Assembly (NCBI RefSeq): GCF_041435435.1 | Contig: NZ_CP108494.1 | Span: forward strand, 2,452,501 to 2,516,500 | Direction: 5' to 3' | Length of the DNA stretch: 64,000 nucleotides | Origin: Streptomyces sp. NBC_01241 | Lineage (GTDB): Bacteria; Actinomycetota; Actinomycetes; Streptomycetales; Streptomycetaceae | In this document: one piece after another, positions 33,682 to 42,143 of the stretch | How the letters are laid out: each line of letters starts with the position of its first letter | How positions within the stretch are numbered: position 1 is the stretch's first letter | Made by a program: the position numbers and the translations under genes | Notes under the pieces: model-generated | The model's input: only the letters and a program-made list of their open reading frames with translations | What the model was told of the DNA's origin: nothing | Database searches by the model: none

Positions 33682-34568
33682 TGTCCACCGTCGTCCTGCT
33701 CACCATGACCGGACTCGGTCTGGGAGCGCTCTACTTCCTGATCGCCTCGGGGCTCTCACTGATCTTCGGGCTGATGGACGTGCTCAACTTCGCGCACGGG
33801 GCTCTGCTCTCCATCGGCGCGTACGGCACCTGGTGGGCGGCGTCCGGCAATCTGCCCGGCGCCGGCCCGGGCGGTGCGGGCTTCGTCCTCGCGGTGCTGT
33901 TCGGTACGGCGGTGGGCACCGCGGCCGCCGTGCTGCTGGAGCTCGCCGTCGTCCGCCCGCTCTACACCCGGCCCCGCGAGCAGGTCCTCGCCACGGTCGG
34001 GGTGGGGCTCGCCGTCCCGGCGCTGCTGTCGGGGATCTGGGGCTCGGACGCCCGGACCTTCCCGGGGCCCGAGGCCCTGTCCGGCACCTTCGGGCTGCTC
34101 GGCGCGCGGGTCCCGGTCAACCGGCTGGTACTGGTCGCGGCAGCGGTCGTCGTACTCGTGGCACTGCGGCTCTTCCTCAGCCGTACCCGGCACGGTCTGG
34201 TGGTACGGGCCGGGGTCGAGGACCGGGCGATGGTCACCGCCCTCGGCATCGACGTACGCAGGGCGTTCACGCTCGTCTTCGCGATCGGCGGCTGCGCCGC
34301 CGCCCTCGGCGGGGCACTCGGCGGCCTGTACTTCGGCTCGGTCGACCCCCGTCAGGGCACCTCACTGCTGATCTTCGCGTTCGTCGTGGTCGTCACCGGG
34401 GGCATGGGCTCGGTGACCGGCGCCGCCGTGGCATCGGTCGTCATCGGCCTGGTCCAGCAGTTCGCCAACTACTACACCGCAGCGGGCCTCGGCGACCTGG
34501 CCGTCGTCGTCCTGCTCGCCGCGCTGCTGCTCATCCGGCCGCGCGGACTGACCGGGAGGCTCGCGTGA
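33681..34568 (+). CDS. Branched-chain amino acid-type ABC permease, LivH type
   Basis: A 295-residue membrane protein with about eight helices. The N-terminal LIASGLSLIFGLMDVLNFAHGALLSIGAYG is the diagnostic LivH block. The DPRQGTSLLIFAFVVVVTGGMGSVTGAAVAS region is the ATPase-coupling loop. It forms the channel with the LivM homologue that overlaps it by one base. Confidence 0.93.
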   Translation: MSTVVLLTMTGLGLGALYFLIASGLSLIFGLMDVLNFAHGALLSIGAYGTWWAASGNLPGAGPGGAGFVLAVLFGTAVGTAAAVLLELAVVRPLYTRPREQVLATVGVGLAVPALLSGIWGSDARTFPGPEALSGTFGLLGARVPVNRLVLVAAAVVVLVALRLFLSRTRHGLVVRAGVEDRAMVTALGIDVRRAFTLVFAIGGCAAALGGALGGLYFGSVDPRQGTSLLIFAFVVVVTGGMGSVTGAAVASVVIGLVQQFANYYTAAGLGDLAVVVLLAALLLIRPRGLTGRLA

Positions 34569-35710
34569 GCACCGTCACCGAGACACACGACCGCACCGGC
34601 GACGGGCCCGCCCTCGCACCGTCCCCCGGGAACACCGCCCGGCTGCTGCGCCGCTGGTGGCCCGCCGCCGCACTGCTGGTCCTCGCCGTCGCGCCGTACA
34701 GCGCACTTCCGCTGCCGGGCCTCCTGGACGGCCCGCTCGGCAGCCCGGGGAGTCTCCAACTCCTCGCCACCTGTCTGCTGTTCGGTGCGCTGGCGACCGG
34801 TTACGACCTGCTGCTCGGCCGCACCGGGCTGCTCTCCTTCGGGCATGCGCTCTACTTCGCCGCGGGCAGCTACGCCACCAATCTGTTCCTGCTGGAGGCG
34901 GGCCTCCCCTTCGCCGTGTCCGCGCTGCTCGGCCTCTGTTGCGGGATCGTGCTCGCGCTGGTGCTGGGGTCGGTGAGCCTGCGGGTCACCGGGATCGGCT
35001 TCTCCATGGTGACGCTGGCCTTCGCGCAGGCGGGCTCGATCCTGGTCTCCCGCAACCCGGGCGGTCTCACCGGCGGCGAGGAGGGCCGGGCCGCCCCCGC
35101 CGAGCTGCTGCCGTCCGGGCTCGTGGGCATCGAGAACACCGCGAACCTCTACTGGGTGGCGCTCGCCTATCTGGTCCTCACCCTCGCCGTCGTCCACTGG
35201 GCGGTCCGCTCCCCCACCGGACGGGTCTGGGAGGGCATCAAGGAGAACGAACGCCGCGTGGAGGTACTGGGGTTGAAGCCGTACGGCTTCAAGCTGACGG
35301 CGTTCGTCCTGGCGGGTGCGCTGGCCGCGCTCGGCGGCCTCGTCCACCTGCTGCTCACCGGCGGCTCGACCCCGCAGACGACCACCTCCGACTTCACCCT
35401 CTCCCTCCTGGTGATGGTGGTGCTGGGCGGATCCGGCACCCGCTGGGGCCCGATGGTCGGCGGCATCCTCTACACCTGGGCCGATCACCGGCTCGGCGAT
35501 CTGGCCGGGTCGGGCGCGGTCGCCGAACTGCCCGCCGTGCTGCGGGTGCCGCTGTCCCAGCCGCTGTTCCTGCTCGGTGTGCTGTTCGTGGCCGTGGTAC
35601 ACCTGCTGCCCGGCGGCCTGGCCCGGCTGCCGTCCCGGCTGGTGCCGCGCCGCGGCCCCGCCGACGAAACACCCGCGAAGCGCGCCCGGAAGGAGAACGG
35701 ACAGCCGTGA
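34565..35710 (+). CDS. Branched-chain amino acid-type ABC permease, LivM type
   Basis: A 381-residue permease with about ten hydrophobic segments. The block GRTGLLSFGHALYFAAGSYA and the coupling motif SLLVMVVLGGSGTRWGPMVGG are LivM signatures. The C-terminus has a basic tail. GTG 34565 overlaps the preceding stop (GTGA) and its stop overlaps the GTG of the hydrolase gene, so importer and hydrolase are made together. Confidence 0.92.
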   Translation: MSTVTETHDRTGDGPALAPSPGNTARLLRRWWPAAALLVLAVAPYSALPLPGLLDGPLGSPGSLQLLATCLLFGALATGYDLLLGRTGLLSFGHALYFAAGSYATNLFLLEAGLPFAVSALLGLCCGIVLALVLGSVSLRVTGIGFSMVTLAFAQAGSILVSRNPGGLTGGEEGRAAPAELLPSGLVGIENTANLYWVALAYLVLTLAVVHWAVRSPTGRVWEGIKENERRVEVLGLKPYGFKLTAFVLAGALAALGGLVHLLLTGGSTPQTTTSDFTLSLLVMVVLGGSGTRWGPMVGGILYTWADHRLGDLAGSGAVAELPAVLRVPLSQPLFLLGVLFVAVVHLLPGGLARLPSRLVPRRGPADETPAKRARKENGQP

Positions 35711-36612
35711 TTCCGTACGAAGAGATTCAGGTCCCCGTGAACGGTGGCGAGTTGGCGGTACTGAGGTGGCCGGCCCGGGAGCCGGACGCCCCGGTCGTCG
35801 TCGCCCTGCACGGCATCACGGCCAACGCGCTGTCCTGGGGCCCGGTGGCCCGGCTGCTGGCCGGCCGCGTCACCTTGATCGCCCCGGATCTGCGCGGCAG
35901 GGCCGGGAGTTCCGCCCTGCCGGGACCGTACGGGATCGCCCGGCACGCCGATGACGTCGCCGCGCTGACGAAGGCCCTGGGCCTGGGCCGGGTGGTGCTG
36001 GCGGGCCATTCGATGGGCGCGTTCGTGACAGCGCTGGCCGCCGTACGCCACCCGGAACGGTTCGGGCCGCTGCTGCTCGTCGACGGCGGCATCGGCTTCC
36101 CCGCCCCCACGCACCTCTCCCCGGACGAGCTGCTGACCGCCGTGATCGGCCCGGCCATGGACCGGCTGTCGATGACCTTCCCGGACCGGGCCGCGTACCG
36201 CTCCTTCTGGCAGGCGCACCCCGCGTTCGCGGATGCCTGGTCGGCCGAGGTGGACGCGTACATCCAGCGCGATCTGACCGGGGAGGCACCGGCCATGCGC
36301 TCCACCTGCCGGATCGACGCGGTACGCACCGACGGTATCGGCCTCTTCGACGAGGAGGTGCTGACGGCGGTACGGAAGCTACCGGTCCCGGCGACGCTGC
36401 TGTGGGCGCAGCGGGGCCTGATGAACGAGGAGCAGGGCCTGTACGACGAGACCCGTCTGGCGGCGGCCGAACTCGGAGGGACCGGGGTGACGCCGGTACC
36501 GGTACGGGACGTCAACCACTACACGCTGCTGACGGGAGAAGCGGGCGGCAAGGTGATCGTGGACCACTTGCTGACGATGACCGGCACCCTGGGGCCGTCG
36601 TCCGGCGCTTGA
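35707..36612 (+). CDS. Alpha/beta-hydrolase
   Basis: A 301-residue hydrolase with nucleophile Ser in VVLAGHSMGAFVTA, oxyanion block VALHGITANALSW and catalytic His in VRDVNHYTLLTG. It may hydrolyse an ester or amide brought in by the importer encoded just before it (overlapping stop/start). The last three codons and the stop are part of the Streptomyces repeat GTCCGGCGCTTGAGGACA (36600-36617), so the repeat has moved into or captured the gene end. Confidence 0.85.
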   Translation: MIPYEEIQVPVNGGELAVLRWPAREPDAPVVVALHGITANALSWGPVARLLAGRVTLIAPDLRGRAGSSALPGPYGIARHADDVAALTKALGLGRVVLAGHSMGAFVTALAAVRHPERFGPLLLVDGGIGFPAPTHLSPDELLTAVIGPAMDRLSMTFPDRAAYRSFWQAHPAFADAWSAEVDAYIQRDLTGEAPAMRSTCRIDAVRTDGIGLFDEEVLTAVRKLPVPATLLWAQRGLMNEEQGLYDETRLAAAELGGTGVTPVPVRDVNHYTLLTGEAGGKVIVDHLLTMTGTLGPSSGA

Positions 36613-36714
36613 GGACACCTTTTCAGCCGTCCGGCGCTTGAGAGCATCTTCGCGGCCCGTCCGGCGCTCGAGGACACGGGTAGCCGGCACAACCTGTCCC
36701 TCAAGCGGCCGGAC
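36600..36714. repeat. Cluster of intergenic Streptomyces-type repeats
   Basis: Three direct copies of GTCCGGCGCTTGAGGACA occur at 36600-36617, 36629-36646 and 36659-36676 with one or two changes. An inverted, slightly altered copy (TGTCCCTCAAGCGGCCGGAC) lies at 36695-36714. Direct plus inverted copies can fold as a bidirectional terminator between the convergent hydrolase and PucR genes. Confidence 0.85.
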
Positions 36715-36719
36715 GGCCC

Positions 36720-38699
36720 CTACCGCTCTTGCCGTTCGCCCGTCAACGCATTTAGCCGCAACGCGAGTTGCAGCTCCAGCGCCCGCCCGGGCTCGTTCCA
36801 GTCGCGCCCCAGCAGCACCTGCACCCGGTCCAGCCGTTGCACCACCGTGTTGACGTGCACGTGGAGTTCGTCCTTGGCGCGGATGAGGCTGCCCCCGGAC
36901 CCGAAATAGGCGTCCAGCGTCCGCACGAGATGGGTGCCGCGCTGCGCGTCGTACTCCAGCAAGGGCCCCAGCGTCGCGGAGACGAAGCCGTCGACGTCCT
37001 GGGCGTCGCCCAACACGACGCCCAGGAAGCCGAGTTCTCCGACGCACGCGCCTTCCCCCGTACGCCCCAGGACCCGCATGGCGCGCAGGCAGCGGGCGGC
37101 CTCCCCGTACGCGGAGGCCAGCTCCCTGGCGCCGCGGGCCGGTCCGGTGGCGGCGACGGTGACGGGGGCCTGGATCAGCTGCCCGAGCTGCGCCGCCGCC
37201 ACGCGCGCCGCGTCACCGGCGACCGGGCCGGGGTTACCGGCATCGATCAACAGCACCACGTTCCCGGCGTGTTCGGCGCTCACTCCGTGGATGTCACCGC
37301 CGAACAGATAGCGCATCGCGGCGGGGGCCAGCCGCTCCCTGGTGCCGCTCTCGGCCACCAGCAGCAGATGCGGGCGGTCGAGGTCGATGCCGAGGCGCCG
37401 GCCGCGTTCGGCGAGCCCGGCCGGGTCGCGGTCCGGGTCGCTGAGCAGGTCGCTGATCAGCTCGCCGCGGACCCGGTTCTCGGTCTCGGCGACCGTGCGC
37501 CGCAACAGCAGCAGGAGACCCGTGACCACCGAGGCCCGCTCGAACAGCCGACGGTCGGAGTCGTCGAGCGGTGCGCGGCGGTGCAGGACCAGGCCGGCCA
37601 GGAGTTCCTGCCCGGCGAGGACGGCGCAGATCACCCGCCCGTCGCGGTACACGGCGCGGGCTCCCGTACGGGACTCCTCGGCGGTCTCGGCCAGCCACCC
37701 GGCGTCCATGCTGTCGGCCGCGAAGTCCGCACCGTCGGGCCGGACGGCCGCCAGGGGCCGCCCGCCGGGGTCGTGGATGGTGAGCGGGGAGTCCAGCAGC
37801 CCCGCGACCGCCGCCGCGACGTCCTTGACGTCGCGGCCGCGCAGCACCAGATCGGTCAGCCGGTCGTGGGACTCCTCGGCCCGTTGCATGGCCGCCGAGT
37901 GGGCCCGTACGGCCGCGTTGGCCTCGGCCAGCTCGGCGTTCGCCCCGGCGAGTTCGTCCAGCGCGGACCGGGTGTCGGCGAGTGCGCGCGCGGTGTCGAT
38001 GGCGATCGCGGCGTGCGCGGCGAGCGAGCACAGCAGGGCGACCTCGTCGGGGCTGAAGACGCGCGGCGCGCGGTCGGCGGCGAAGAGGACGCCGATGACC
38101 TTTCCCGTACCGCCGCGGCTGGAGCCCAGGAGCAGGGGCACGCCCAGGATGGCGACGAGCCCTTCGTCGAGCACCCCGGCGTTGATGTTGCGGGTGTGGT
38201 GGAAGCGCTCGTCGGTGCGGTAGTCGGGGGTCGCGTACGGGCTCGCGGTCTGCGCCACGAGACCGCCGAGCCCATGGCCGAGCTCCAGCCGCAGCCGCTG
38301 GAAGAGCACCGACACCGACCCGTCGGTGACCCGCATGTAGGTGTCCCCGGCCTCCTCGTCGGGGAGCGTGAGATACGCGGTGTCCGTGCCGAGCAGCATC
38401 CTGGCGCGGCGGACGATGGCGTTCAGCACGTCGTCCAGGTCGCGTGAGGCGGCCAGGTCGCCCGCCGTGTCGAAGAGTGCGGTGAGCTGGAGCTCGCGGC
38501 GCCGGTGCTGGCGCAGGGCGCCCCTGATCCGCAGGGCGGTGGCGGTGGCCCGCTCCACCTCCGCCAGATCGCCCGCGGGCACCCCGGCGGCCCGCGCCTG
38601 TGAGGAGACGGCGCCCAGCGCCTCGGCGGGGGCGCCGTCGGCCAGCAGGTCGAGGAGGCGCCGCAGATGGGGCGCGGCGGAGGCGGACGGTTCAGACAT
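36720..38699 (-). CDS. GAF-domain / PucR-type transcriptional regulator
   Basis: A 659-residue regulator. A GAF domain occupies residues ~75-245 (LTALFDTAGDLAASRDLDDVL, then GVPLLLGSSRGGTGKVIGVLF). A helical coiled region follows (SALDELAGANAELAEANAAV). The C-terminal part has the CdaR/PucR-type central module and the winged HTH_30 (LDAYFGSGGSLIRAKDELHVHVNTVVQRLDRV). It likely controls the SDR gene encoded 30 bases upstream on the same strand. The effector is unknown. Confidence 0.88.
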   Translation of the reverse strand: MSEPSASAAPHLRRLLDLLADGAPAEALGAVSSQARAAGVPAGDLAEVERATATALRIRGALRQHRRRELQLTALFDTAGDLAASRDLDDVLNAIVRRARMLLGTDTAYLTLPDEEAGDTYMRVTDGSVSVLFQRLRLELGHGLGGLVAQTASPYATPDYRTDERFHHTRNINAGVLDEGLVAILGVPLLLGSSRGGTGKVIGVLFAADRAPRVFSPDEVALLCSLAAHAAIAIDTARALADTRSALDELAGANAELAEANAAVRAHSAAMQRAEESHDRLTDLVLRGRDVKDVAAAVAGLLDSPLTIHDPGGRPLAAVRPDGADFAADSMDAGWLAETAEESRTGARAVYRDGRVICAVLAGQELLAGLVLHRRAPLDDSDRRLFERASVVTGLLLLLRRTVAETENRVRGELISDLLSDPDRDPAGLAERGRRLGIDLDRPHLLLVAESGTRERLAPAAMRYLFGGDIHGVSAEHAGNVVLLIDAGNPGPVAGDAARVAAAQLGQLIQAPVTVAATGPARGARELASAYGEAARCLRAMRVLGRTGEGACVGELGFLGVVLGDAQDVDGFVSATLGPLLEYDAQRGTHLVRTLDAYFGSGGSLIRAKDELHVHVNTVVQRLDRVQVLLGRDWNEPGRALELQLALRLNALTGERQER

Positions 38700-38729
38700 G
38701 GGCGACCGGCGTTCGTAGGGGGCGGGGGG

Positions 38730-39572
38730 TCAGTTGGCGGTCCAGCCGCCGTCCATGGAGAGGGAGGTGCCGGTGATGTGCCCGGTACGCGGCCCGCAGA
38801 GCCACAGCACGGCTTCGGCGACCTCATCGGTTTCGATCAGGCGCTTGATCGCGCTGCGTTCCAGCATGATCCGGCTCACGACCTCCTCCTCGGAGATGCC
38901 GTGCGCGCGGGCCTGGTCCGCGATCTGGTTCTCGACCAGGGGCGTGCGTACGTACCCGGGGTTGACGCAGTTGCTCGTCACCCCGTGCTCCGCCGCTTCG
39001 AGCGCGACCACCTTGCTGAGTCCCTCCAGTGCGTGCTTGGCCGTCACATAGGCCGATTTGTAGGGGCTGGCCCGCAGACCATGGACGGACGAGATGTTGA
39101 CCACGCGCCCCCAGCCGCGTTCGTACATGCTCGGCAGGGTCCGGCGCAAGATGCGGAACGGGGCCTCCACCATGACCCGCTGGATCAGCGCGAAGCGGTC
39201 CGGCGGAAACGCGTGCACGGGGGCGACGTGCTGGAGCCCGGCGTTGTTGACCACGATGTCCGCGTCGGCGGGCAGCGTGTCGACCGCGTCGGGGACGGAG
39301 AGATCGAGGACCCACGCCGTCCCGCCGATCGCCCGGGCCAGGTCCTCGGCGGCGTCGGCGGCCTTGTCCACCACGTGGACGTGGGCGCCCGCAGCGGCCA
39401 GGGCCTGTGCGCAGGCCCGCCCGATCCCGCTCGCCGCCCCCGTGACCAGGGCGGTGCGTCCGGCGAGGAGCCGGTCCGTGGGCGACGGCGAGGGACCGGT
39501 GGCGAGCGGCGGGACGGTGGCCGGGGCGGTGTGCGGGGCGGGCCCGTGATCCGGGCTCTGGGGAGTCTCCAT
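38730..39572 (-). CDS. SDR-family 3-hydroxybutyrate dehydrogenase-type enzyme
   Basis: A 280-residue SDR with an unusually Pro-rich N-terminal tail (~40 residues) before ALVTGAASGIGRACAQAL. NNAGLQHVAPVHAFP, NISSVHGLRASPYKSAYVTAKHALEG (Ser-Tyr-Lys triad) and NPGYVRTPLVENQI closely follow D-3-hydroxybutyrate dehydrogenases, which interconvert acetoacetate and 3-hydroxybutyrate with NAD. ATG 39572 lacks a ribosome site, so a start nearer GRTALVTG is possible. It precedes the PucR-type regulator by 30 bases. Confidence 0.88.
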   Translation of the reverse strand: METPQSPDHGPAPHTAPATVPPLATGPSPSPTDRLLAGRTALVTGAASGIGRACAQALAAAGAHVHVVDKAADAAEDLARAIGGTAWVLDLSVPDAVDTLPADADIVVNNAGLQHVAPVHAFPPDRFALIQRVMVEAPFRILRRTLPSMYERGWGRVVNISSVHGLRASPYKSAYVTAKHALEGLSKVVALEAAEHGVTSNCVNPGYVRTPLVENQIADQARAHGISEEEVVSRIMLERSAIKRLIETDEVAEAVLWLCGPRTGHITGTSLSMDGGWTAN

Positions 39573-39844
39573 GGTCGTCACCGTAAGGAGGCCGGACCCC
39601 GCGTCACACGGGGTCGGTGCACACACCGTCGTACGTCGGCATGGTGGTGGCGTACATGGTGCGGGCCCTCGCCGGGGGCCGTGAGCGGGCAGCGTCCGGA
39701 GCGATCGGGGCGCGGGGTCCGGGGCTGTCACTGCGCCGCGTCCGGGGCGATCGGGGCGCCGCGTCCGGGCCGGTCAGTGGGCCGCGTCGAGACGGGGGCA
39801 GGGCAAGTCCGTCGCGTACCGCTGGTTCGTGCCCCGGTCCGAGG

Positions 39845-40600
39845 TCAGCCCGCCGCCTCCATCGCCCGTCGTGCCTCGGCCACCACTTCGGGGTCGGTGA
39901 CGAAGTGGGTGTCCTGCTCGGCCGACGCGCCCCCGGCGCCGAGCGGTATCCACTTGCCGCCGCGCCGGGGCAGCGCCCTCGCCTTGGCGGAGAGGTGGAC
40001 AGCGGCGACGCCGGCTGCGGTCAGGGCCGGGATGTCGGCGGGGCGCACGCCGCCGCCGGCCATCACCTGCACCCCGGGTGCGGCGGCGGCCATCGCGGCG
40101 ATCGCCGCCAGCCCGTCGGCCGCGGCGGGAGCGCCGCCCGAGGTGAGGACCCGGGTAATACCGAGTGAGGGCAGCAGTGCGGCGGTGGCCACCGGGTCGG
40201 CGGACTGATCGATGGCGCGGTGCAGGGTGATGTCCACCGGGCGGCCCGGGGCGCGGGCCGCTTCGGCGAGCCGGGCGACCGCCACGGTGTCCAGCGCGCC
40301 GTCGACGGTCAGCGCGCCGATCACCACGCCGGAGGCACCGGAGGCGATGACGGACCGCACCTCGGCGGCCATGAGCGCGATCTCCTCCGCGTCATGGACG
40401 AAGTCGCCGGGCCGGCACCTGACCAGCACCTGCACCGGCAGCCCTTCCGCGGCGACCGCCTCCACCAGGGCTGCCGACGGGGTCAGGCCGCCCAGCTCCA
40501 GGGCGGTGCAGAGTTCGACCCGGTCGGCGCCGTGCTCCCGGGCGGTCCGGGCGCCGGCCGGTGAGGTGACGGCAATCTCCAGGGCGGGGCGCGTGATCAC
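39845..40600 (-). CDS. cutC: CutC-family protein
   Basis: A 251-residue TIM barrel: LEIAVTSPAGARTAREHGADRVELC at the start, VQVLVRCRPGDFVH, VDITLHRAIDQSADP and VLTSGGAPAAADGL. These are the CutC blocks. CutC was linked to copper homeostasis, but its reaction is unsettled. GTG 40600 overlaps the stop of the MlrC gene (GTGA). The neighbourhood is about peptide or amino-sugar uptake rather than metal, so a catabolic function seems as likely. Confidence 0.9.
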   Translation of the reverse strand: MITRPALEIAVTSPAGARTAREHGADRVELCTALELGGLTPSAALVEAVAAEGLPVQVLVRCRPGDFVHDAEEIALMAAEVRSVIASGASGVVIGALTVDGALDTVAVARLAEAARAPGRPVDITLHRAIDQSADPVATAALLPSLGITRVLTSGGAPAAADGLAAIAAMAAAAPGVQVMAGGGVRPADIPALTAAGVAAVHLSAKARALPRRGGKWIPLGAGGASAEQDTHFVTDPEVVAEARRAMEAAG

Positions 40601-42120
40601 TCGTCGTCCCCGGTCAGCGGCTGGTCGGAGGCGGAGATGATGCGGGCCGACAGGTCCGGGTCGGCCATCTCGCGGTCGAAGGGGAACATCGGGCGGCGGA
40701 TGCGGTGGTGGCCCAGGCGTACCAGGTCCTGGTCCACACCGCCGGGGGTGAGCGCCATCTTCCACCCGACCGACATGTCGAAGAGTTCGGGCTCCAGGTA
40801 GCCGATCTTCACGATCACGATGTCGGCGCCGCGCGGGTCGAGGTCCAGGTCGGTGAAGTCGTGCTCGTGGTGGTAGGGCTTGCGCAGCTTGGTGAGGATC
40901 GCGTAGACGCTGCCGACCCGGATGACGACCTCGGTCTCGGCGTCGCGGTCGCCTTGCCGGATGGCGTGCACCACACCGGTCAGGGTGACCGGGCCCGCGT
41001 GCCGGTCGTCCACCTCGGCACCGGCGGTGACCGTGACGGTGGCGCCGACACCGGCGGCGACGGCGGTCTCGACGGCGGCCGGTCCGGGCACCGAGGCGTA
41101 GATGACGGTCGGGCCGTCGTCCTTCTGGAACTCCGGGCGGGCCAGCAGCCGGGTCAGGCCCCAGGTCACGTCGCCGGCGCCGCCGGCGGTCGGGTTGTCC
41201 CCGGTGTCGCTGATGAAGTACGGGCGCCGGTCGGAGGCCAGGGCCTCGTCCAGGATGCCGTCGAAGGTGCCGGTCGGGGCGACGAAGTCGAAGTCGTCGC
41301 GGGCCTTCCAGAAGCCCTGGGCCAGGCGCTCGGCACCGGCCGACACGGCGCCCCGGTCGGTGCCGGTGACCATCACCACGGCGCGGTTGCGCGCTTCGTC
41401 GGCCCAGGCGTAGCCGACCCATATCGCGGCGTCGATCACGCCGTCCATGGCCTCGACCTCGTCCACGGCCGCGTACACGCTCCTGGCCGGCTCGATCCGG
41501 GTGGAGGTCTGCTCGCCGGCCAGCAGCACCGGCACCGGCACCCAGGCCTTGACCGGGCGGGGCGCTCCGGAGGCCAGCAGCTCCACCAGGTTGCGGACGG
41601 CCCGCTCCTTGGTCTCCATGTGGTCCTCGTGCGGGGCCATCCGGTAACACGTGATCAGGTCGCTGCCGTGGGCGAGTTCGCGGGAGACGTTGCCGTGCAG
41701 GTCCATCGAGGTGGAGATGATCACGTCGGGGCCGACGATGGCGCGGATGCGCTCCAGCAGCACCGCCTCGGCGTCGTCGATGCCCTCCACGGTCATCGCG
41801 CCGTGGATGTCGTACCAGAGGCCGTCCGGCTTGGGCAGCGCGGCGAGCCGTTCGATCAGCTCGTCGGTCAGCTCGGCCCACGCGGCGGCGGTGACGGTGC
41901 CGCCCGGCAGCGACTTGCCGACCAGGGCGCCGTGCCAGTCGGCCGCCTCGCGCAGTTCCTCACCGGCGGTCAGGAAGGGGTAGCGGTCCAGCACTTCGGC
42001 GCCGCGCGAGGGGTGGAAGGCGGCGGCCTGGGTGCGAGCGGGGGAGAAGGTGGACGACTCGATGCCGAGTCCGGCAATGGCTATGACCGGGCGGGCTGCG
42101 GCGGTGCGGGATTGCGACAT
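40597..42120 (-). CDS. MlrC/M81-family metallopeptidase
   Basis: A 507-residue protein of the microcystinase C family. The N-terminal zinc domain (DUF1485) shows LWYDIHGAMT, STSMDLHGNVS and CYRMAPHEDHMET, which carry the Asp and His ligands. The C-terminal MlrC domain follows from about residue 300 (FISDTGDNPTAGG). Characterised MlrC enzymes hydrolyse small linear peptides containing unusual amino acids. GAGGAG precedes ATG 42120. It lies between the ROK repressor and CutC genes in one minus-strand operon and is opposite the peptide importer. Confidence 0.92.
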   Translation of the reverse strand: MSQSRTAAARPVIAIAGLGIESSTFSPARTQAAAFHPSRGAEVLDRYPFLTAGEELREAADWHGALVGKSLPGGTVTAAAWAELTDELIERLAALPKPDGLWYDIHGAMTVEGIDDAEAVLLERIRAIVGPDVIISTSMDLHGNVSRELAHGSDLITCYRMAPHEDHMETKERAVRNLVELLASGAPRPVKAWVPVPVLLAGEQTSTRIEPARSVYAAVDEVEAMDGVIDAAIWVGYAWADEARNRAVVMVTGTDRGAVSAGAERLAQGFWKARDDFDFVAPTGTFDGILDEALASDRRPYFISDTGDNPTAGGAGDVTWGLTRLLARPEFQKDDGPTVIYASVPGPAAVETAVAAGVGATVTVTAGAEVDDRHAGPVTLTGVVHAIRQGDRDAETEVVIRVGSVYAILTKLRKPYHHEHDFTDLDLDPRGADIVIVKIGYLEPELFDMSVGWKMALTPGGVDQDLVRLGHHRIRRPMFPFDREMADPDLSARIISASDQPLTGDDE

Positions 42121-42143
42121 GGCTCCTCGTAGGGGGTGGGGTG

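Noticed and set aside
39685..39775. Degenerate GCGTCCGGrGCGATCGGGGCGC repeats (two copies)
   Set aside because: Short GC-rich duplication without hairpin or gene; not enough to call a functional element.
39845..40600. Copper-resistance operon around CutC
   Set aside because: No copper ATPase, chaperone or CopY/CsoR regulator is nearby; the neighbours concern peptide and sugar uptake.
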